From: Geobacter sp. SVR
Lineage (GTDB): Bacteria; Desulfobacterota; Desulfuromonadia; Geobacterales; Pseudopelobacteraceae
Length of the DNA stretch: 64,000 bases
NCBI RefSeq assembly: GCF_016865365.1
Contig: NZ_AP024469.1
Location: forward strand, 3,688,501 to 3,752,500
Direction of reading: 5' to 3'
Below are positions 1-9,380 of this stretch, in pieces (position 1 is the stretch's first letter; each line of letters starts with the position of its first letter). The translations under genes were made by a program, and so were the position numbers. The notes under the pieces were generated by a model. That model ran no database searches and had not been told where the DNA came from. It worked only from the letters and a program-made list of their open reading frames with translations.

Positions 1-1
1 T

Positions 2-643
2 GCCATAGAAGAGGACATCCTGGCGAAGAACAACCGTCTGGCCGCTTTCAACCGCGCCCTCTTCAGGGAGAAAGGGATCTTTGTCCTCAACCTGGTAAGC
101 TCCCCCGGTTCCGGTAAAACGTCCCTGCTGGAACGGACGCTGCGCGATCTTTCCGGGACCCGCCGTTTCGCCGTCATCGAGGGCGACCAGCAGACCGACA
201 ACGATGCGCAGCGCATCGCCGCCACCGGTGTACCGGTCCGGCAGATCAATACCGGCGCTGGCTGTCATCTGGATGCCCACATGATCATGCATGCCACCGA
301 AGAATTCGATCTCGACAACCTGGACCTGCTGATGGTCGAAAATGTCGGCAATTTGGTCTGTCCGGCCGCCTTTGACCTGGGAGAGCACCACAAGGTAGTG
401 GTCCTGAGCGTTACCGAGGGAGAGGACAAGCCCCTCAAGTATCCCCAGATGTTTCACAATTCCACGGTCCTGCTGCTCAACAAGACCGACCTGCTGCCGC
501 ACCTGGACTTCGATCTGGAAGCCTGCCGGGAATTCGCCCGCCGCGTCAGCCCCGGCATCACGATCTTCGAAGTCTCGGCCAGAACCGGCGAAGGCATGGA
601 ACAGTGGTACAATTGGCTGGCCGCCCAGACAGCGGCGTTGTAA
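2..643 (+). CDS. hypB: HypB, hydrogenase nickel incorporation GTPase (5' end outside window)
   Basis: HypB is a GTPase that, with HypA, delivers nickel to the large subunit of [NiFe] hydrogenases in the cytoplasm. The frame is open from base 2, so the N-terminus lies upstream of the window. Visible motifs are the P-loop SSPGSGKT (bases about 104-127), a GDQQTDNDAQR segment and NVGNLVCPA, all typical of HypB, plus NKTDLL for guanine recognition. The first Met inside the window (281) is internal and is not the start. The 3' end overlaps hypF by 40 bp, so the two are probably translationally coupled. hypA would be expected just upstream. Confidence 0.95.
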   Translation, partial: AIEEDILAKNNRLAAFNRALFREKGIFVLNLVSSPGSGKTSLLERTLRDLSGTRRFAVIEGDQQTDNDAQRIAATGVPVRQINTGAGCHLDAHMIMHATEEFDLDNLDLLMVENVGNLVCPAAFDLGEHHKVVVLSVTEGEDKPLKYPQMFHNSTVLLLNKTDLLPHLDFDLEACREFARRVSPGITIFEVSARTGEGMEQWYNWLAAQTAAL

Positions 644-2952
644 CGCGCCGGCGGTTCGCCATCGGCGGCATCGTTCAGGGGGTCGGTTTTCGCCCTTTTG
701 TCTATCGTCTTGCCCGCGATCTGTCCCTGACCGGCTGGGTGCGCAACACCACGGCGGGGGTGGAGTTGGAGGTACAGGGCAAAGATGCCGCGCTGGCCGC
801 ATTTGAACGGTCACTGCGGGAGGAGACGCCCCCCCTGGCGGTAATCGCTTCCCTGGCTGCCGAAGAGGTGGCTCCCTGCGAAGAAACCGGCTTCAGGATC
901 CTGGGCAGCGCAGGGGGGGCCAGCACAATTCAGGTGGCGCCCGATTCGAACCTGTGCAGCGACTGCCTGAGGGAGCTGTTCGATCCGGCAGACCGGCGCT
1001 ACCGCTATCCCTTCATCACCTGCACCAATTGCGGCCCGCGCTACAGCATCATCACCGGTATTCCCTACGACCGGCCCAAGACCACCATGGCCGGCTTTCC
1101 GATGTGTCCCGCCTGCCTGGAGGAATACCACGACCCGGACAATCGCCGTTTCCATGCCCAACCGGTGGCCTGCCCGGCCTGCGGACCACAGGTGCGTCTT
1201 CAGGGTTCCCCCCATGCTTCCGCTTCGCAGCCGGGGCAATCCGGAAGGGGTGAAAACGCCGTCGGCAGTGCCGTGGAGCTGCTTGAGAACGGCCTGATAC
1301 TGGCGATCAAGGGTATCGGCGGCTACCATCTGGCAGTGAATGCCTGCGACCATTCGGCGGTACAGCGCCTGCGGGAACGGAAAAAACGGGACGAAAAACC
1401 GTTCGCCGTCATGGCGGCCGATCTTGCTGCGGCCCAGCGGCTGGCTTTGCTGAACGAGACGGAGAGACGGTTGCTGACTGCGCCGGAGAGCCCGATCGTC
1501 ATCGCCCGCAAAACCCGCGACTGTCCGGTTTCACCGCTGGTAGCACCGAACAACGGCTGGCTGGGGCTGATGCTCCCCTATACCCCCCTGCACCACCTGC
1601 TGATGCGGGGAAACTTCGAAGCGCTGGTGATGACCAGTGCCAACGTGTCAGACGAGCCGATTGCCTTCGAAGACGATGATGCCCTTGAACGCCTGGGAGG
1701 CATTGCCGACTGCTTTCTCGTCCACGACCGCCCCATCCACATACGCAGTGACGACTCCGTCATCCGCGTTTTTCAAGGCAGCCCGCTTTTCTACCGCCGC
1801 GCCCGGGGCTATGCACCGCGAACCGTACGACTCCCTTTCGAGACGCCGCCGCTCCTGGGAGTAGGCGCGGAGCTGAAAAATGCCATCTGCCTGTCCAACG
1901 GACGCGAGGCATTTCTGAGCCAGCATATCGGTGATCTGCAGAACAGCTCCACCTATGACTCGTTTCGCCGAATCATCGGCCACCTGGCGGGTCTGCTCGA
2001 AATCACACCCCGAGCAATAGCCTGCGACCAACATCCGGACTATCTCTCGTCCCTGTACGCAACGGAATCGGGACTGCCCGTGACCGCAGTGCAGCATCAC
2101 CACGCCCATATGGCAGCCTGCATGGCAGAAAACGGCCTGAAGGGGGAGGCGATCGGAGTCGTCTTCGACGGCACCGGCTACGGCAGCGACGGCACCATCT
2201 GGGGTGGGGAATTTCTGGTGGGGGGATATGACGGTTTCCGTCGGGCCGGGCATTTCCGCACGGTTCCCCTGCCCGGAGGCGATGCTGCAGTACGCGAACC
2301 GTGGCGTATGGCAGCAGCCTATCTGCACCAGATCATGGGTACGGATGCATTTGCCCTCGATCTTCCAGCCATTGCCCGTCAGGGAGAGTTGGAGAAGGAA
2401 ATGCTGGCAGCCATGCTGGAAAAAGGCATCAACAGTCCTCCCAGCTCCAGTTGCGGGCGACTGTTCGATGCAGTGGCAGCGTTGCTGGGCCTGAGGCATA
2501 CCGTGTCCTATGACGGCCAGGCGGCCATCGAGTTGGAGGCGCTGGCCGAAGCGGCCGAAGATGACGGAGTCTACCCCTACAGGATTGGAGAGGCACCATC
2601 CGGCAGTTCCGCAGGAGCCGTCATCGCTTCAGGGATCGAACTGGATTTCAGCCCCATGTTCCTCAAAATCCTGTCCGATCTCGCCGACACGGTCCCCGCT
2701 GCAGTCATCGCCCGCCGCTTTCACGGGACGGTTGCCCACGCGGGTACCGAAACATGCCTCCGTATCGCGGCCAGCACCGGCCTGGAACGTATCGTACTTT
2801 CGGGTGGCGTTTTTCAGAATCGTATTTTGAGCGACTTGATGTATAGTGGCTTGGTTGCACGAGGTATGCAGGTATACACCCATCGCCTGGTCCCCCCCAA
2901 TGATGGCGGCATCGCCCTGGGGCAGGTCGCGATAGCAGGAAGGAGAAATTGA
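604..2952 (+). CDS. hypF: HypF, carbamoyltransferase for hydrogenase cyanide-ligand synthesis
   Basis: HypF converts carbamoyl phosphate and ATP to carbamoyl-adenylate and passes the carbamoyl group to the HypE C-terminal cysteine, the precursor of the active-site CN ligands. The 782-aa product has the full family order: an N-terminal acylphosphatase domain (GIVQGVGFRPFVYRLARDL, about residues 20-45), two CxxC-x18-CxxC zinc fingers (about 115-190), a YrdC-like domain and a Kae1-like C-terminal domain with the HHHAH-type metal site. The GTG at 604 overlaps hypB. No obvious Shine-Dalgarno is seen, so the exact start is uncertain by about 10 codons. Confidence 0.95.
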   Translation: MVQLAGRPDSGVVTRRRFAIGGIVQGVGFRPFVYRLARDLSLTGWVRNTTAGVELEVQGKDAALAAFERSLREETPPLAVIASLAAEEVAPCEETGFRILGSAGGASTIQVAPDSNLCSDCLRELFDPADRRYRYPFITCTNCGPRYSIITGIPYDRPKTTMAGFPMCPACLEEYHDPDNRRFHAQPVACPACGPQVRLQGSPHASASQPGQSGRGENAVGSAVELLENGLILAIKGIGGYHLAVNACDHSAVQRLRERKKRDEKPFAVMAADLAAAQRLALLNETERRLLTAPESPIVIARKTRDCPVSPLVAPNNGWLGLMLPYTPLHHLLMRGNFEALVMTSANVSDEPIAFEDDDALERLGGIADCFLVHDRPIHIRSDDSVIRVFQGSPLFYRRARGYAPRTVRLPFETPPLLGVGAELKNAICLSNGREAFLSQHIGDLQNSSTYDSFRRIIGHLAGLLEITPRAIACDQHPDYLSSLYATESGLPVTAVQHHHAHMAACMAENGLKGEAIGVVFDGTGYGSDGTIWGGEFLVGGYDGFRRAGHFRTVPLPGGDAAVREPWRMAAAYLHQIMGTDAFALDLPAIARQGELEKEMLAAMLEKGINSPPSSSCGRLFDAVAALLGLRHTVSYDGQAAIELEALAEAAEDDGVYPYRIGEAPSGSSAGAVIASGIELDFSPMFLKILSDLADTVPAAVIARRFHGTVAHAGTETCLRIAASTGLERIVLSGGVFQNRILSDLMYSGLVARGMQVYTHRLVPPNDGGIALGQVAIAGRRN

Positions 2953-2953
2953 C

Positions 2954-3184
2954 ATGTGTCTCGGTGTTCCCATGAAGGTGCTCACCATAAACGGCGACGA
3001 CATCATCGCAGAAATCGACGGTGTCCGGAAGGAGGCCAGCCTGGCGCTGCTGGAAGAGAAGGTGGCGGTGGGGGACTATGTCATCGTCCATGCCGGTTTT
3101 GCCATCTCGCGCCTGAACGAGGAGTATGCCCTGGAAACCCTCAGGCTGATGAGAGAGGTCTTTTCCCCTGAGGATATGCAATGA
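2954..3184 (+). CDS. hypC: HypC, hydrogenase maturation chaperone
   Basis: HypC is a small chaperone that binds HypD during Fe(CN)2CO assembly and then carries the iron ligand set to the hydrogenase large-subunit precursor. At 76 aa it has normal length and starts with the diagnostic MCLGVP, where Cys2 is the essential residue. An AAGGAG ribosome site lies just upstream of the ATG. The gene follows hypF by one base and its stop overlaps the hypD start (ATGA), indicating coupled translation. Confidence 0.96.
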   Translation: MCLGVPMKVLTINGDDIIAEIDGVRKEASLALLEEKVAVGDYVIVHAGFAISRLNEEYALETLRLMREVFSPEDMQ

Positions 3185-4272
3185 ACTATCAGGACGATTT
3201 TCGTGACAGCCGCCTGGTCGCCATCATGGCGGAAAACATCGCAGGCATGGCTGCCCAGTTGCCCGGGCCGGTCAGTTTCATGGAGGTGTGCGGCACGCAC
3301 ACCATGTCCATCTACCAGTACGGCATCCGCTCGCTCCTGCCGGACAATGTGCGGCTCATATCGGGCCCCGGCTGCCCGGTGTGCGTCACTCCCATCGGAT
3401 ATGTCGACAAGGCCGTGGCCTGCGCATCTGACAGCAACAACATCGTGGCGACTTTCGGCGACATGCTGCGGGTGCCCGGCAGCCGTTCGTCCCTGATGGA
3501 GGCCCGCGCCCAAGGAGCCGACGTGCGGGTGGTCTACTCCCCCCTGGATGCGGTTGCCCTGGCCAAGGCCCATCTCGACCGACGGGTCGTCTTTCTGGGA
3601 GTCGGATTCGAAACAACAGCACCGGCCATCGCTGCCAGCATTCTGGATGCGGCCCGGCAGGGATTATCCAATTATTGCGTACTGGCTTCCCACAAAACCG
3701 TTCCGCTGCCGATGGAACTGCTCTCCTGCGATCCGGAGCTGGGACTTTCCGGTTACCTTTGTCCCGCCCATGTCAGTACCGTGATCGGCGGCAACGCCTA
3801 CAGGAAATTGGCGGATACCTTCGGCGTCCCCTGCGTGGTAACCGGTTTCGAGCCGGCCGATGTGATGCAGGGTATCGAGATGCTGCTGGCCCAGGTACTG
3901 GCAGGCAAGAGCCTGGTCGAAATCCAGTACAACCGCGCGGTGAGCTGGGAGGGAAATGCGAAGGCGCAACGTATTCTCGATCTGGTTTTCGAGCCGTGCG
4001 ATGCCGTCTGGAGGGGGCTGGGGCTGCTGCCGGGCAGCGGGCTGGCGATCCGGCCGGAGCTGTCGGCCTTTGATGCCGAAAAGGTGCTGACGATTGTGGC
4101 CGGCGAAGAGGTGGAAAACTCCGCCTGCCGTTGCGGCGAGGTACTGAAAGGCAAGCTGGCTCCCTTCGACTGCCCGCTGTTTGCCACCGCCTGCACTCCC
4201 GAATCCCCGGTCGGTGCCTGCATGGTTTCCAGTGAGGGGACCTGCGCCGCAGCATACAAGTACGGGCGGTAA
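3181..4272 (+). CDS. hypD: HypD, hydrogenase maturation Fe-S protein
   Basis: HypD is the scaffold on which the Fe(CN)2CO unit is built, together with HypC and HypE. At 363 aa it has family length. Visible signatures are the CGTHTMSIYQYG segment near residue 39, GPGCPVCVTP near residue 63, GFETT, and a C-terminal cysteine set (CRCGEVLKG, then FDCPLFATACTPE) that binds a [4Fe-4S] cluster. It begins inside the hypC stop codon. It is the last gene of this hyp cluster; hypE lies about 10 kb away. Confidence 0.96.
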   Translation: MNYQDDFRDSRLVAIMAENIAGMAAQLPGPVSFMEVCGTHTMSIYQYGIRSLLPDNVRLISGPGCPVCVTPIGYVDKAVACASDSNNIVATFGDMLRVPGSRSSLMEARAQGADVRVVYSPLDAVALAKAHLDRRVVFLGVGFETTAPAIAASILDAARQGLSNYCVLASHKTVPLPMELLSCDPELGLSGYLCPAHVSTVIGGNAYRKLADTFGVPCVVTGFEPADVMQGIEMLLAQVLAGKSLVEIQYNRAVSWEGNAKAQRILDLVFEPCDAVWRGLGLLPGSGLAIRPELSAFDAEKVLTIVAGEEVENSACRCGEVLKGKLAPFDCPLFATACTPESPVGACMVSSEGTCAAAYKYGR

Positions 4273-4317
4273 CGACTTACCATGTCACACCTGCCACAGC
4301 GACACAGAGAACGTGAG

Positions 4318-4345
4318 AGCGGCTCAAGCCGCTTTTGAATTTTAC
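4318..4345 (+). terminator. Rho-independent terminator after hypD
   Basis: A short stem of AGCGGC and GCCGCT around a TCAA loop is followed by TTTTGAATTTT. It lies 46 bp after the hypD stop and would end the hypBFCD transcript. Confidence 0.6.
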
Positions 4346-4419
4346 CGGTTTCCAGTCTCCGGTTTTCTCTGCGTCTTCGTGGCAGATTTTTATGATTTTG
4401 CAATGTTCTGGAGAGCCTT

Positions 4420-5319
4420 ATGATCACAATGCAGGAGCTGAAGGACCACTACCGGTTCAGCGATGATGACGCCGAACTGCTCAGGTCGCTTCAACCGCTG
4501 GCTGCACAGCACCAGGATCGCTTTACCGAGGAGTTTTACGACTATCTGTACGGCCTGCCCGAAACCGCAGCCATCCTGAATGTCAGCAATCGCACGCGCC
4601 TGCGCGAGATGCACACGCGCTGGTTCATGTCGCTTTTCTGCGGCACCTACGACAATCATTACCTGAACCACCTGACCCGTATCGGTTATGCCCATGTCAA
4701 GATCGGGCTCAACGCGCATTTCGTGAATGCCGCCATGAACCAGATACGTCACTTCCTGCTCAACCTGATCGACAGCAACTATTCGGACCGGGAGCAGCGC
4801 CGGATTCTACGTGAAGCCACCGAGCGGATGCTCGACATGAATCTGGACGTCATGACCGCCTCCTACCGCGAGGAGGAGCTGAAGAAGGTCTTCGTGTCAC
4901 GCAAGGTCGAATCGGTCCTGATCAAGCTGACCGAGCGGTTTACCTACGGCCTGAACCTGGTGCTGGTGCTGGCCCTGGCCGGCGTTTCGATTTCGGTGGT
5001 CTGCCTGTTCGTCTGGGACATCGTGCACATCTTCCGTGGGGATATCGAAAAAGCCATTCTCAGTGCCCTGGGCGAGTTGCTGATCCTGTGGATGATGATC
5101 GAGCTGATGGACAACGAGATCAAGAATCTCAAGGGGGGCAAGTTCAATATTCTGGTCTTCATCGGCGTGATCATCGTGGCCATGATCCGTGAAATTCTCA
5201 TTTCCACGCTGCGCCATGATGACCTGACCACCCAGGCCTTCCTGGCCGGCACGCTTTTGATCCTGGGGGTCGTCTATTACCTGGTATCGCGCTCACAGAA
5301 GGAGCTGGGCAAGACGTGA
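4420..5319 (+). CDS. Globin-coupled membrane sensor: protoglobin domain fused to PsiE-like membrane domain
   Basis: The 299-aa product has an N-terminal protoglobin-type sensor domain (about residues 5-160). The likely proximal haem ligand is H92 within RIGYAHVKIGL, with other globin hallmarks such as FTEEFYDYLY. Residues about 180-295 form four hydrophobic segments resembling PsiE-type membrane proteins, with conserved charged loops (ELMDNEIKN). The layout and length match the globin-coupled sensor GsGCS of Geobacter sulfurreducens. The expected role is haem-based sensing of O2 or redox state with output through the membrane domain; the output is unknown. It stands alone between hypD and a HAD gene. 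Confidence 0.8.
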   Translation: MITMQELKDHYRFSDDDAELLRSLQPLAAQHQDRFTEEFYDYLYGLPETAAILNVSNRTRLREMHTRWFMSLFCGTYDNHYLNHLTRIGYAHVKIGLNAHFVNAAMNQIRHFLLNLIDSNYSDREQRRILREATERMLDMNLDVMTASYREEELKKVFVSRKVESVLIKLTERFTYGLNLVLVLALAGVSISVVCLFVWDIVHIFRGDIEKAILSALGELLILWMMIELMDNEIKNLKGGKFNILVFIGVIIVAMIREILISTLRHDDLTTQAFLAGTLLILGVVYYLVSRSQKELGKT

Positions 5320-5347
5320 GAGGCGGAACCGGAGCACGGCGTCGTTC

Positions 5348-5935
5348 ATGATGCCGGGAGCGCACATACTGGCGGGATTTTCCCTCGGTCTCCGTCATCG
5401 CCGCGAGTTGAGCCGCCTGCTACGGACTACGCCGCGCAACAGCGCGGTCCTGACATTGGATCCCGCAACCCTGAAAGCCAACGGCATCACCACGCTCGCG
5501 CTGGATTTCGACGGCGTTCTGTCGCCGCACGGCTGCGCCGAGCCGCTTCCCGCAGTCTGTGAGTGGCTGTCGCGCTGTATTGCCGCTTTCGGTGAAGAGC
5601 GCATCTTCATTCTCTCCAATAAGCCGACGGAAGAGCGGCGCCGCTGGTTTGCGGAACACTTCCCCCTGATGCGGTTCATCAGCGGCGTGCGCAAGAAGCC
5701 TTTTCCGGATGGGCTGCTGAAGATCGGAGAGGCAGCAGGGGTTTCCCTGGCCGAGGTGCTGATGGTCGACGACCGGCTCCTGACCGGCTGCCTGGGCGCC
5801 ATCCATGCCGGCGCACAGCCGGGCTACATCCGCAGCCCGTACATTTCCCTCGGAGAACGCCCGTTCGTAGAATCGTTCTTCATGCTGCTGCGGTTCGGGG
5901 AGCGGTGCATTGTAAGGCTCCTCAGACCCTTCTGA
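5348..5935 (+). CDS. HAD-superfamily (YqeG-like) phosphatase
   Basis: The 195-aa protein carries the HAD motifs in order: LALDFDGVLS (motif I, nucleophile Asp), FILSNKP (motif II), RKKPFPDGLL (motif III Lys region) and VLMVDDRLLTG (motif IV). The spacing and the lack of a large cap fit the IIIA/YqeG group, which includes phosphatidylglycerophosphate phosphatases. The substrate cannot be read from sequence. Two adjacent ATGs at 5348 and 5351 are equally possible starts. A typical YqeG would begin nearer residue 24, so the true start could be internal. Confidence 0.7.
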   Translation: MMPGAHILAGFSLGLRHRRELSRLLRTTPRNSAVLTLDPATLKANGITTLALDFDGVLSPHGCAEPLPAVCEWLSRCIAAFGEERIFILSNKPTEERRRWFAEHFPLMRFISGVRKKPFPDGLLKIGEAAGVSLAEVLMVDDRLLTGCLGAIHAGAQPGYIRSPYISLGERPFVESFFMLLRFGERCIVRLLRPF

Positions 5936-6079
5936 AACGTCTCCACTCACTCCGAATCCGCGCCCCGCTCATCGCTCGGCCTCAACTGGCGGACCGCCGA
6001 CAGAGGAGTATTTTTTTGCTTGGAATAACCCGACCAAACGTGGTAAAAAAAGAAGTTATCAAAAAATCAGGAGGTTGAG

Positions 6080-6499
6080 ATGAAAAAAACTGCACTAATT
6101 CTTCTCTCCATCGCAGCACTGGCTGCTGCCGGCTGTAAAGACAAACCCAAGACGGAAGCTCCCCAGCAGCCGGTAGCCGCCGCCCCCGCAGGCCAGATGC
6201 CTGGTGGCGCGCCGGGCGCTGATCCCCACGCAGGCATGAAGTCCCAGGAAATCCCCGCAGGGGTCGGCAAAAAAGCCAAGGTGACCCAGACTATGAACTC
6301 CGGCGGTTACACCTATGTGGAAGCTGCCGACGAGAAGGGTGAAAAGACCTGGCTGGCCCTGCCCGAAACCAAGGTGAAGGTGGGCGATGCAATCGAGTAC
6401 CCGGAAACTCCGCCGATGGTCAACTTCCAGAGCAAGACCCTGAACAAGACCTTCGAAAAGATCCTGTTCATCCCCGGCATCCGCATCGCCAAGCAGTAA
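6080..6499 (+). CDS. NrfJ-like small lipoprotein
   Basis: The 139-aa product begins with a signal peptide and lipobox (LAAAGC, Cys19), so it should be lipid-anchored on the periplasmic side. A Pro/Ala/Gly-rich linker (about 25-60) leads to a compact domain with the pattern GGYTYVEAADEKGEKTWLALPE. That pattern resembles the OB-like domain of NrfJ-type proteins found near multihaem cytochromes in related bacteria. No cytochrome gene is nearby. A strong AGGAGG site sits 5 bp before the ATG and a terminator follows, so it is probably monocistronic. Confidence 0.65.
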   Translation: MKKTALILLSIAALAAAGCKDKPKTEAPQQPVAAAPAGQMPGGAPGADPHAGMKSQEIPAGVGKKAKVTQTMNSGGYTYVEAADEKGEKTWLALPETKVKVGDAIEYPETPPMVNFQSKTLNKTFEKILFIPGIRIAKQ

Positions 6500-6520
6500 G
6501 TAATCCGACGGTAAATTCCG

Positions 6521-6549
6521 ACGGGGCCCCAAAAAGGCCCCGTTTTTTT
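6521..6549 (+). terminator. Rho-independent terminator after lipoprotein gene
   Basis: Arms ACGGGGCC and GGCCCCGT enclose a loop of seven bases, followed by seven Ts. It is a classic strong terminator 22 bp after the stop codon. Confidence 0.9.
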
Positions 6550-6595
6550 GTGTGTAACATGCAGCCAACGGTGCGCTGCAAACCTCTCCGCCGAC

Positions 6596-8143
6596 CTACC
6601 GTTTTCCGTCGACTGCCGCGCGCGAGGGTGCATGCTTGGGCACAAGGGCCAGCACACGCTGGAAACACTCCCGTGAAGGATTCCCCTTTCCCCGCTCGGC
6701 ATACAGCTCCCCCAGCAGATACCATCCCCAGGGATTGTCCGGCTCACGGTCGCAGATTTCCCTGAACTCGCGCTCGGCTGCCGCGGCATCCCCACTCTGA
6801 CGATACCATTCCCCTGCCAACACGTTGGTCGCATGGCAATAGCCCAGCAGGCGTTTCTGGCGGGCAAAGCGCCCCGGACTACCACCGTGTCCGGCACCGG
6901 CAATCGCCTTGAGAAGCCGGCGAGAGCTCAGGCCCGTTTTCGCAGCAGCATATATGGCCGGTTCCGGGCTGTTCTCGAATATGTCGTCCGGCACCCGTCG
7001 CGCCGCGACCGCGTCGTCGAACAGACGCGTACCGGGATAATAGGCCAGGGGCGAGACATACCCGTCGTCAGGACGAATGCGGCGCATCAGGGCAATGGTG
7101 GCGGTCAGGTCTTCCTCGGCCTCCTCCGGGATATCGCCGATCAGATAGACCGACAGATTGATGCCGGCAGCCTTGATCGCCGCCGCAGCCCGTTCCACCT
7201 GAGCGGTGGTGATCGATTTTCCGAGCAGTTCGAGCATCAGCGGCGAGCCTGACTCGATGCCCAACTGGATGCACTCGCACCCGGCCCGCTTCATCCAGCC
7301 CACCAGTTCTTCGTCCAGCGAATTGACCCGAGACTGGCAATTCCATACGACATACGCTTTGCGCTCGATCAGCAATTGGCAGATGGCGATGGCCCGCCTG
7401 CGATCCGCAGTGAAGGTGTCATCGCGCAGGGAAAAATAGATCAGACCATATTTGTCGCGCAAATACATGATTTCGTCGACGACGCTTTCAGGCGAGCGGA
7501 AGGCTACCCGACGCCCCCAGAATCCGGGCGAACTGCAGAAACGGCACGCCGACGGGCATCCCCTGGCGGTAACGATAAATTCCGCCTGCAGCTCCTGATC
7601 GACCCCAACGGAATCTTCCAGGTGCAAGGCCGCAAAGGGAATGTGGTCCAGATCGGCGGCTACGGGCTGCGGCGGGTTGACCGCAAGACGGCCGCCTTTG
7701 CGGAAGGCGATTCCCGCAAGATCCTCCCATCCCTTTCCGGCTGCCATCCGGCCGGCAAGATCGAGCAGCGTCGCCTCCCCTTCCCCGAGAACGACGATGT
7801 CCACCGGGGTCTCCCCCTCCAGTATCCGGTCATGGCGAAACGTAGCATGGGCTCCGCCCAGCACGATCGTGCAGTCCGGGCAGAGCTGCCGGACAAGCCG
7901 TGCCAGATCGAGCGAGGCATGCCGGTTATGGGTCCATTGCGAGATGCCGACGATATCCGGCTGGAGTGCGGTCAGTTGCTCGGCAACGGCGGCCTCGCTC
8001 CACCCGGAAAAATTGGCGAGAAGGGATTGGTATCCCGCTTCCCGCAGCGTGGAGTGCAGATAGCAGAGTCCGGTCGGCAGCAGCGAGATGAATTGATCGT
8101 TGCGATCGGAATTGCCGGAGATGTAGGTGAACAGTATTTTCAT
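6596..8143 (-). CDS. B12-binding radical SAM protein with C-terminal TPR
   Basis: The product is about 515 aa. Residues 1-140 look like a cobalamin-binding Rossmann domain (PDIVGISQW, VLGGAHATF, VLGEGE) without a DxHxxG lower-ligand motif. A radical SAM core follows with the cluster motif CPSACRFC and the downstream SLRDDTF and GIESGS elements. The last 80 residues contain tetratricopeptide-like repeats (GWYLLGELYAERGK). Such proteins act in methylation or ring-forming chemistry, but the substrate is unknown. The ATG at 8143 is preferred to an upstream TTG. It lies 69 bp downstream of the NlpC gene with a terminator between them. Confidence 0.8.
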   Translation of the reverse strand: MKILFTYISGNSDRNDQFISLLPTGLCYLHSTLREAGYQSLLANFSGWSEAAVAEQLTALQPDIVGISQWTHNRHASLDLARLVRQLCPDCTIVLGGAHATFRHDRILEGETPVDIVVLGEGEATLLDLAGRMAAGKGWEDLAGIAFRKGGRLAVNPPQPVAADLDHIPFAALHLEDSVGVDQELQAEFIVTARGCPSACRFCSSPGFWGRRVAFRSPESVVDEIMYLRDKYGLIYFSLRDDTFTADRRRAIAICQLLIERKAYVVWNCQSRVNSLDEELVGWMKRAGCECIQLGIESGSPLMLELLGKSITTAQVERAAAAIKAAGINLSVYLIGDIPEEAEEDLTATIALMRRIRPDDGYVSPLAYYPGTRLFDDAVAARRVPDDIFENSPEPAIYAAAKTGLSSRRLLKAIAGAGHGGSPGRFARQKRLLGYCHATNVLAGEWYRQSGDAAAAEREFREICDREPDNPWGWYLLGELYAERGKGNPSRECFQRVLALVPKHAPSRAAVDGKR

Positions 8144-8150
8144 GGGGATG

Positions 8151-8182
8151 ACCAAAAAAAATCCGGGTCGTTTGACCCGGAT
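8151..8182 (-). terminator. Rho-independent terminator of the NlpC/P60 gene
   Basis: Read on the minus strand, a 9-bp stem (ATCCGGGTC with GACCCGGAT, four-base loop) runs into a T-tract. It ends transcription of the LysM-NlpC gene just before the radical SAM start. Confidence 0.85.
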
Positions 8183-8211
8183 TCGTAGGTGCGGTTACAA
8201 CAAGAGAACTA

Positions 8212-9261
8212 TCAGTCGCTCAGGTTCAGGGAGACGCCGAGGGTGTCGTTGGCAAGCACGTCATCGTCACGCTCTTCCTCGACCCCCAGCAGCAACTCGT
8301 TGAAATTGAAACCGGATTCCGCCTTGCCGATGCGTCGGGCTCCCAGATATCGGGAAAGGTAGTAGGGGGTATCCATCGACGAGATGACAACGCGGTGGTC
8401 ACGCGAGGATGCATGGATCATCTTGCGGTCGCCGAGATAGATGCCCACATGCGACGGGAAACGGGCATAGGTCTGAAAGAAAACCAGATCACCTTTCCGC
8501 AGGTCGCCGCGCTGCACTTCACTGCCGACGGAGAATTGTTCGCGAGCAGTGCGGGGAAGCGATACCGCCAGTTCCCGGAACACCTGCTGGGTGAAGCTGG
8601 AACAGTCAAGGGCGGCGCGGCTGTTTCCGCCAAAGCGGTAACGAGCCCCCAGAAAGGTATAGGCGGTTTTCTTGAGCTTGTTGATACCGGCAGAGGTAGT
8701 GCTCTCTTCCAGCTTCTTTGCCAAATCGACCGGCACGTCAGCGTCGAGATCAGTCAATTCTGCCAAGGTAGTGTTGAACTCCTGCTCGTTGAGCAGGTCA
8801 CGGTTGACCAGTTGGAGTCGATTGGCAGCTACACTCGGGCGGGGATTTTCCTTGGCGGCCGGTGCCTCCTCGCTCAATGCCAGCACTTGGCCAACCTTCA
8901 CTTTGTTTCTCTTGATTCCGTTGAGACGGCGCAGGTCGGCCATCTTTACGCCGGTTTTTTTGGCGATTCCGGGAAGCGTGTCACCTTTGAGGACCTTGTA
9001 GCTCTGCTCCCTTTCAGTCACTTTATCTTTGCGACCTTGAGCGGCGGCGTGGGAGGGAATGATCAGGCGCGTACCCGCGGGAACTCTGGTACCGGCAAGA
9101 TTGTTGACCGATTTGAGTTCATCGATGGAAACATGATATTTGCGGGCTATGGAGTGGAGGGATTCGCTCTTGCGGGTGACATGTGTCTTGGAGGCCAGGG
9201 CCAGGGGGGGGAAGGCAAGAACCATGAGGCATAGCAGTAGAATATATCTCGTATGCGTCAT
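8212..9261 (-). CDS. Secreted LysM - NlpC/P60 peptidoglycan endopeptidase
   Basis: The 349-aa protein has a signal peptide (residues 1-23, ending ALA-S), two LysM domains (about 25-70 and 86-130; SIARKYHVSIDELKSVNN and GIAKKTGVKMADLRRLNG) and a C-terminal NlpC/P60 domain (about 195-310). The catalytic Cys is C220 in LDCSSF and the His is H271 in SHVGIYLG. It should bind peptidoglycan and cut stem peptides in the periplasm, in cell separation or wall remodelling. A strong AGGAGGG site lies before the ATG. About 40 residues after the catalytic domain are family-atypical. Confidence 0.9.
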   Translation of the reverse strand: MTHTRYILLLCLMVLAFPPLALASKTHVTRKSESLHSIARKYHVSIDELKSVNNLAGTRVPAGTRLIIPSHAAAQGRKDKVTEREQSYKVLKGDTLPGIAKKTGVKMADLRRLNGIKRNKVKVGQVLALSEEAPAAKENPRPSVAANRLQLVNRDLLNEQEFNTTLAELTDLDADVPVDLAKKLEESTTSAGINKLKKTAYTFLGARYRFGGNSRAALDCSSFTQQVFRELAVSLPRTAREQFSVGSEVQRGDLRKGDLVFFQTYARFPSHVGIYLGDRKMIHASSRDHRVVISSMDTPYYLSRYLGARRIGKAESGFNFNELLLGVEEERDDDVLANDTLGVSLNLSD

Positions 9262-9380
9262 TTTCCCTCCTCATTGTTTTAAATTTCAACTTGCGGCCAC
9301 CGACTTATATAACATACGTTTTCAAAAGTCAACCTTTCTGTAACAAAAACTGCCGCACGGCCTCACAATCAACAATACAA

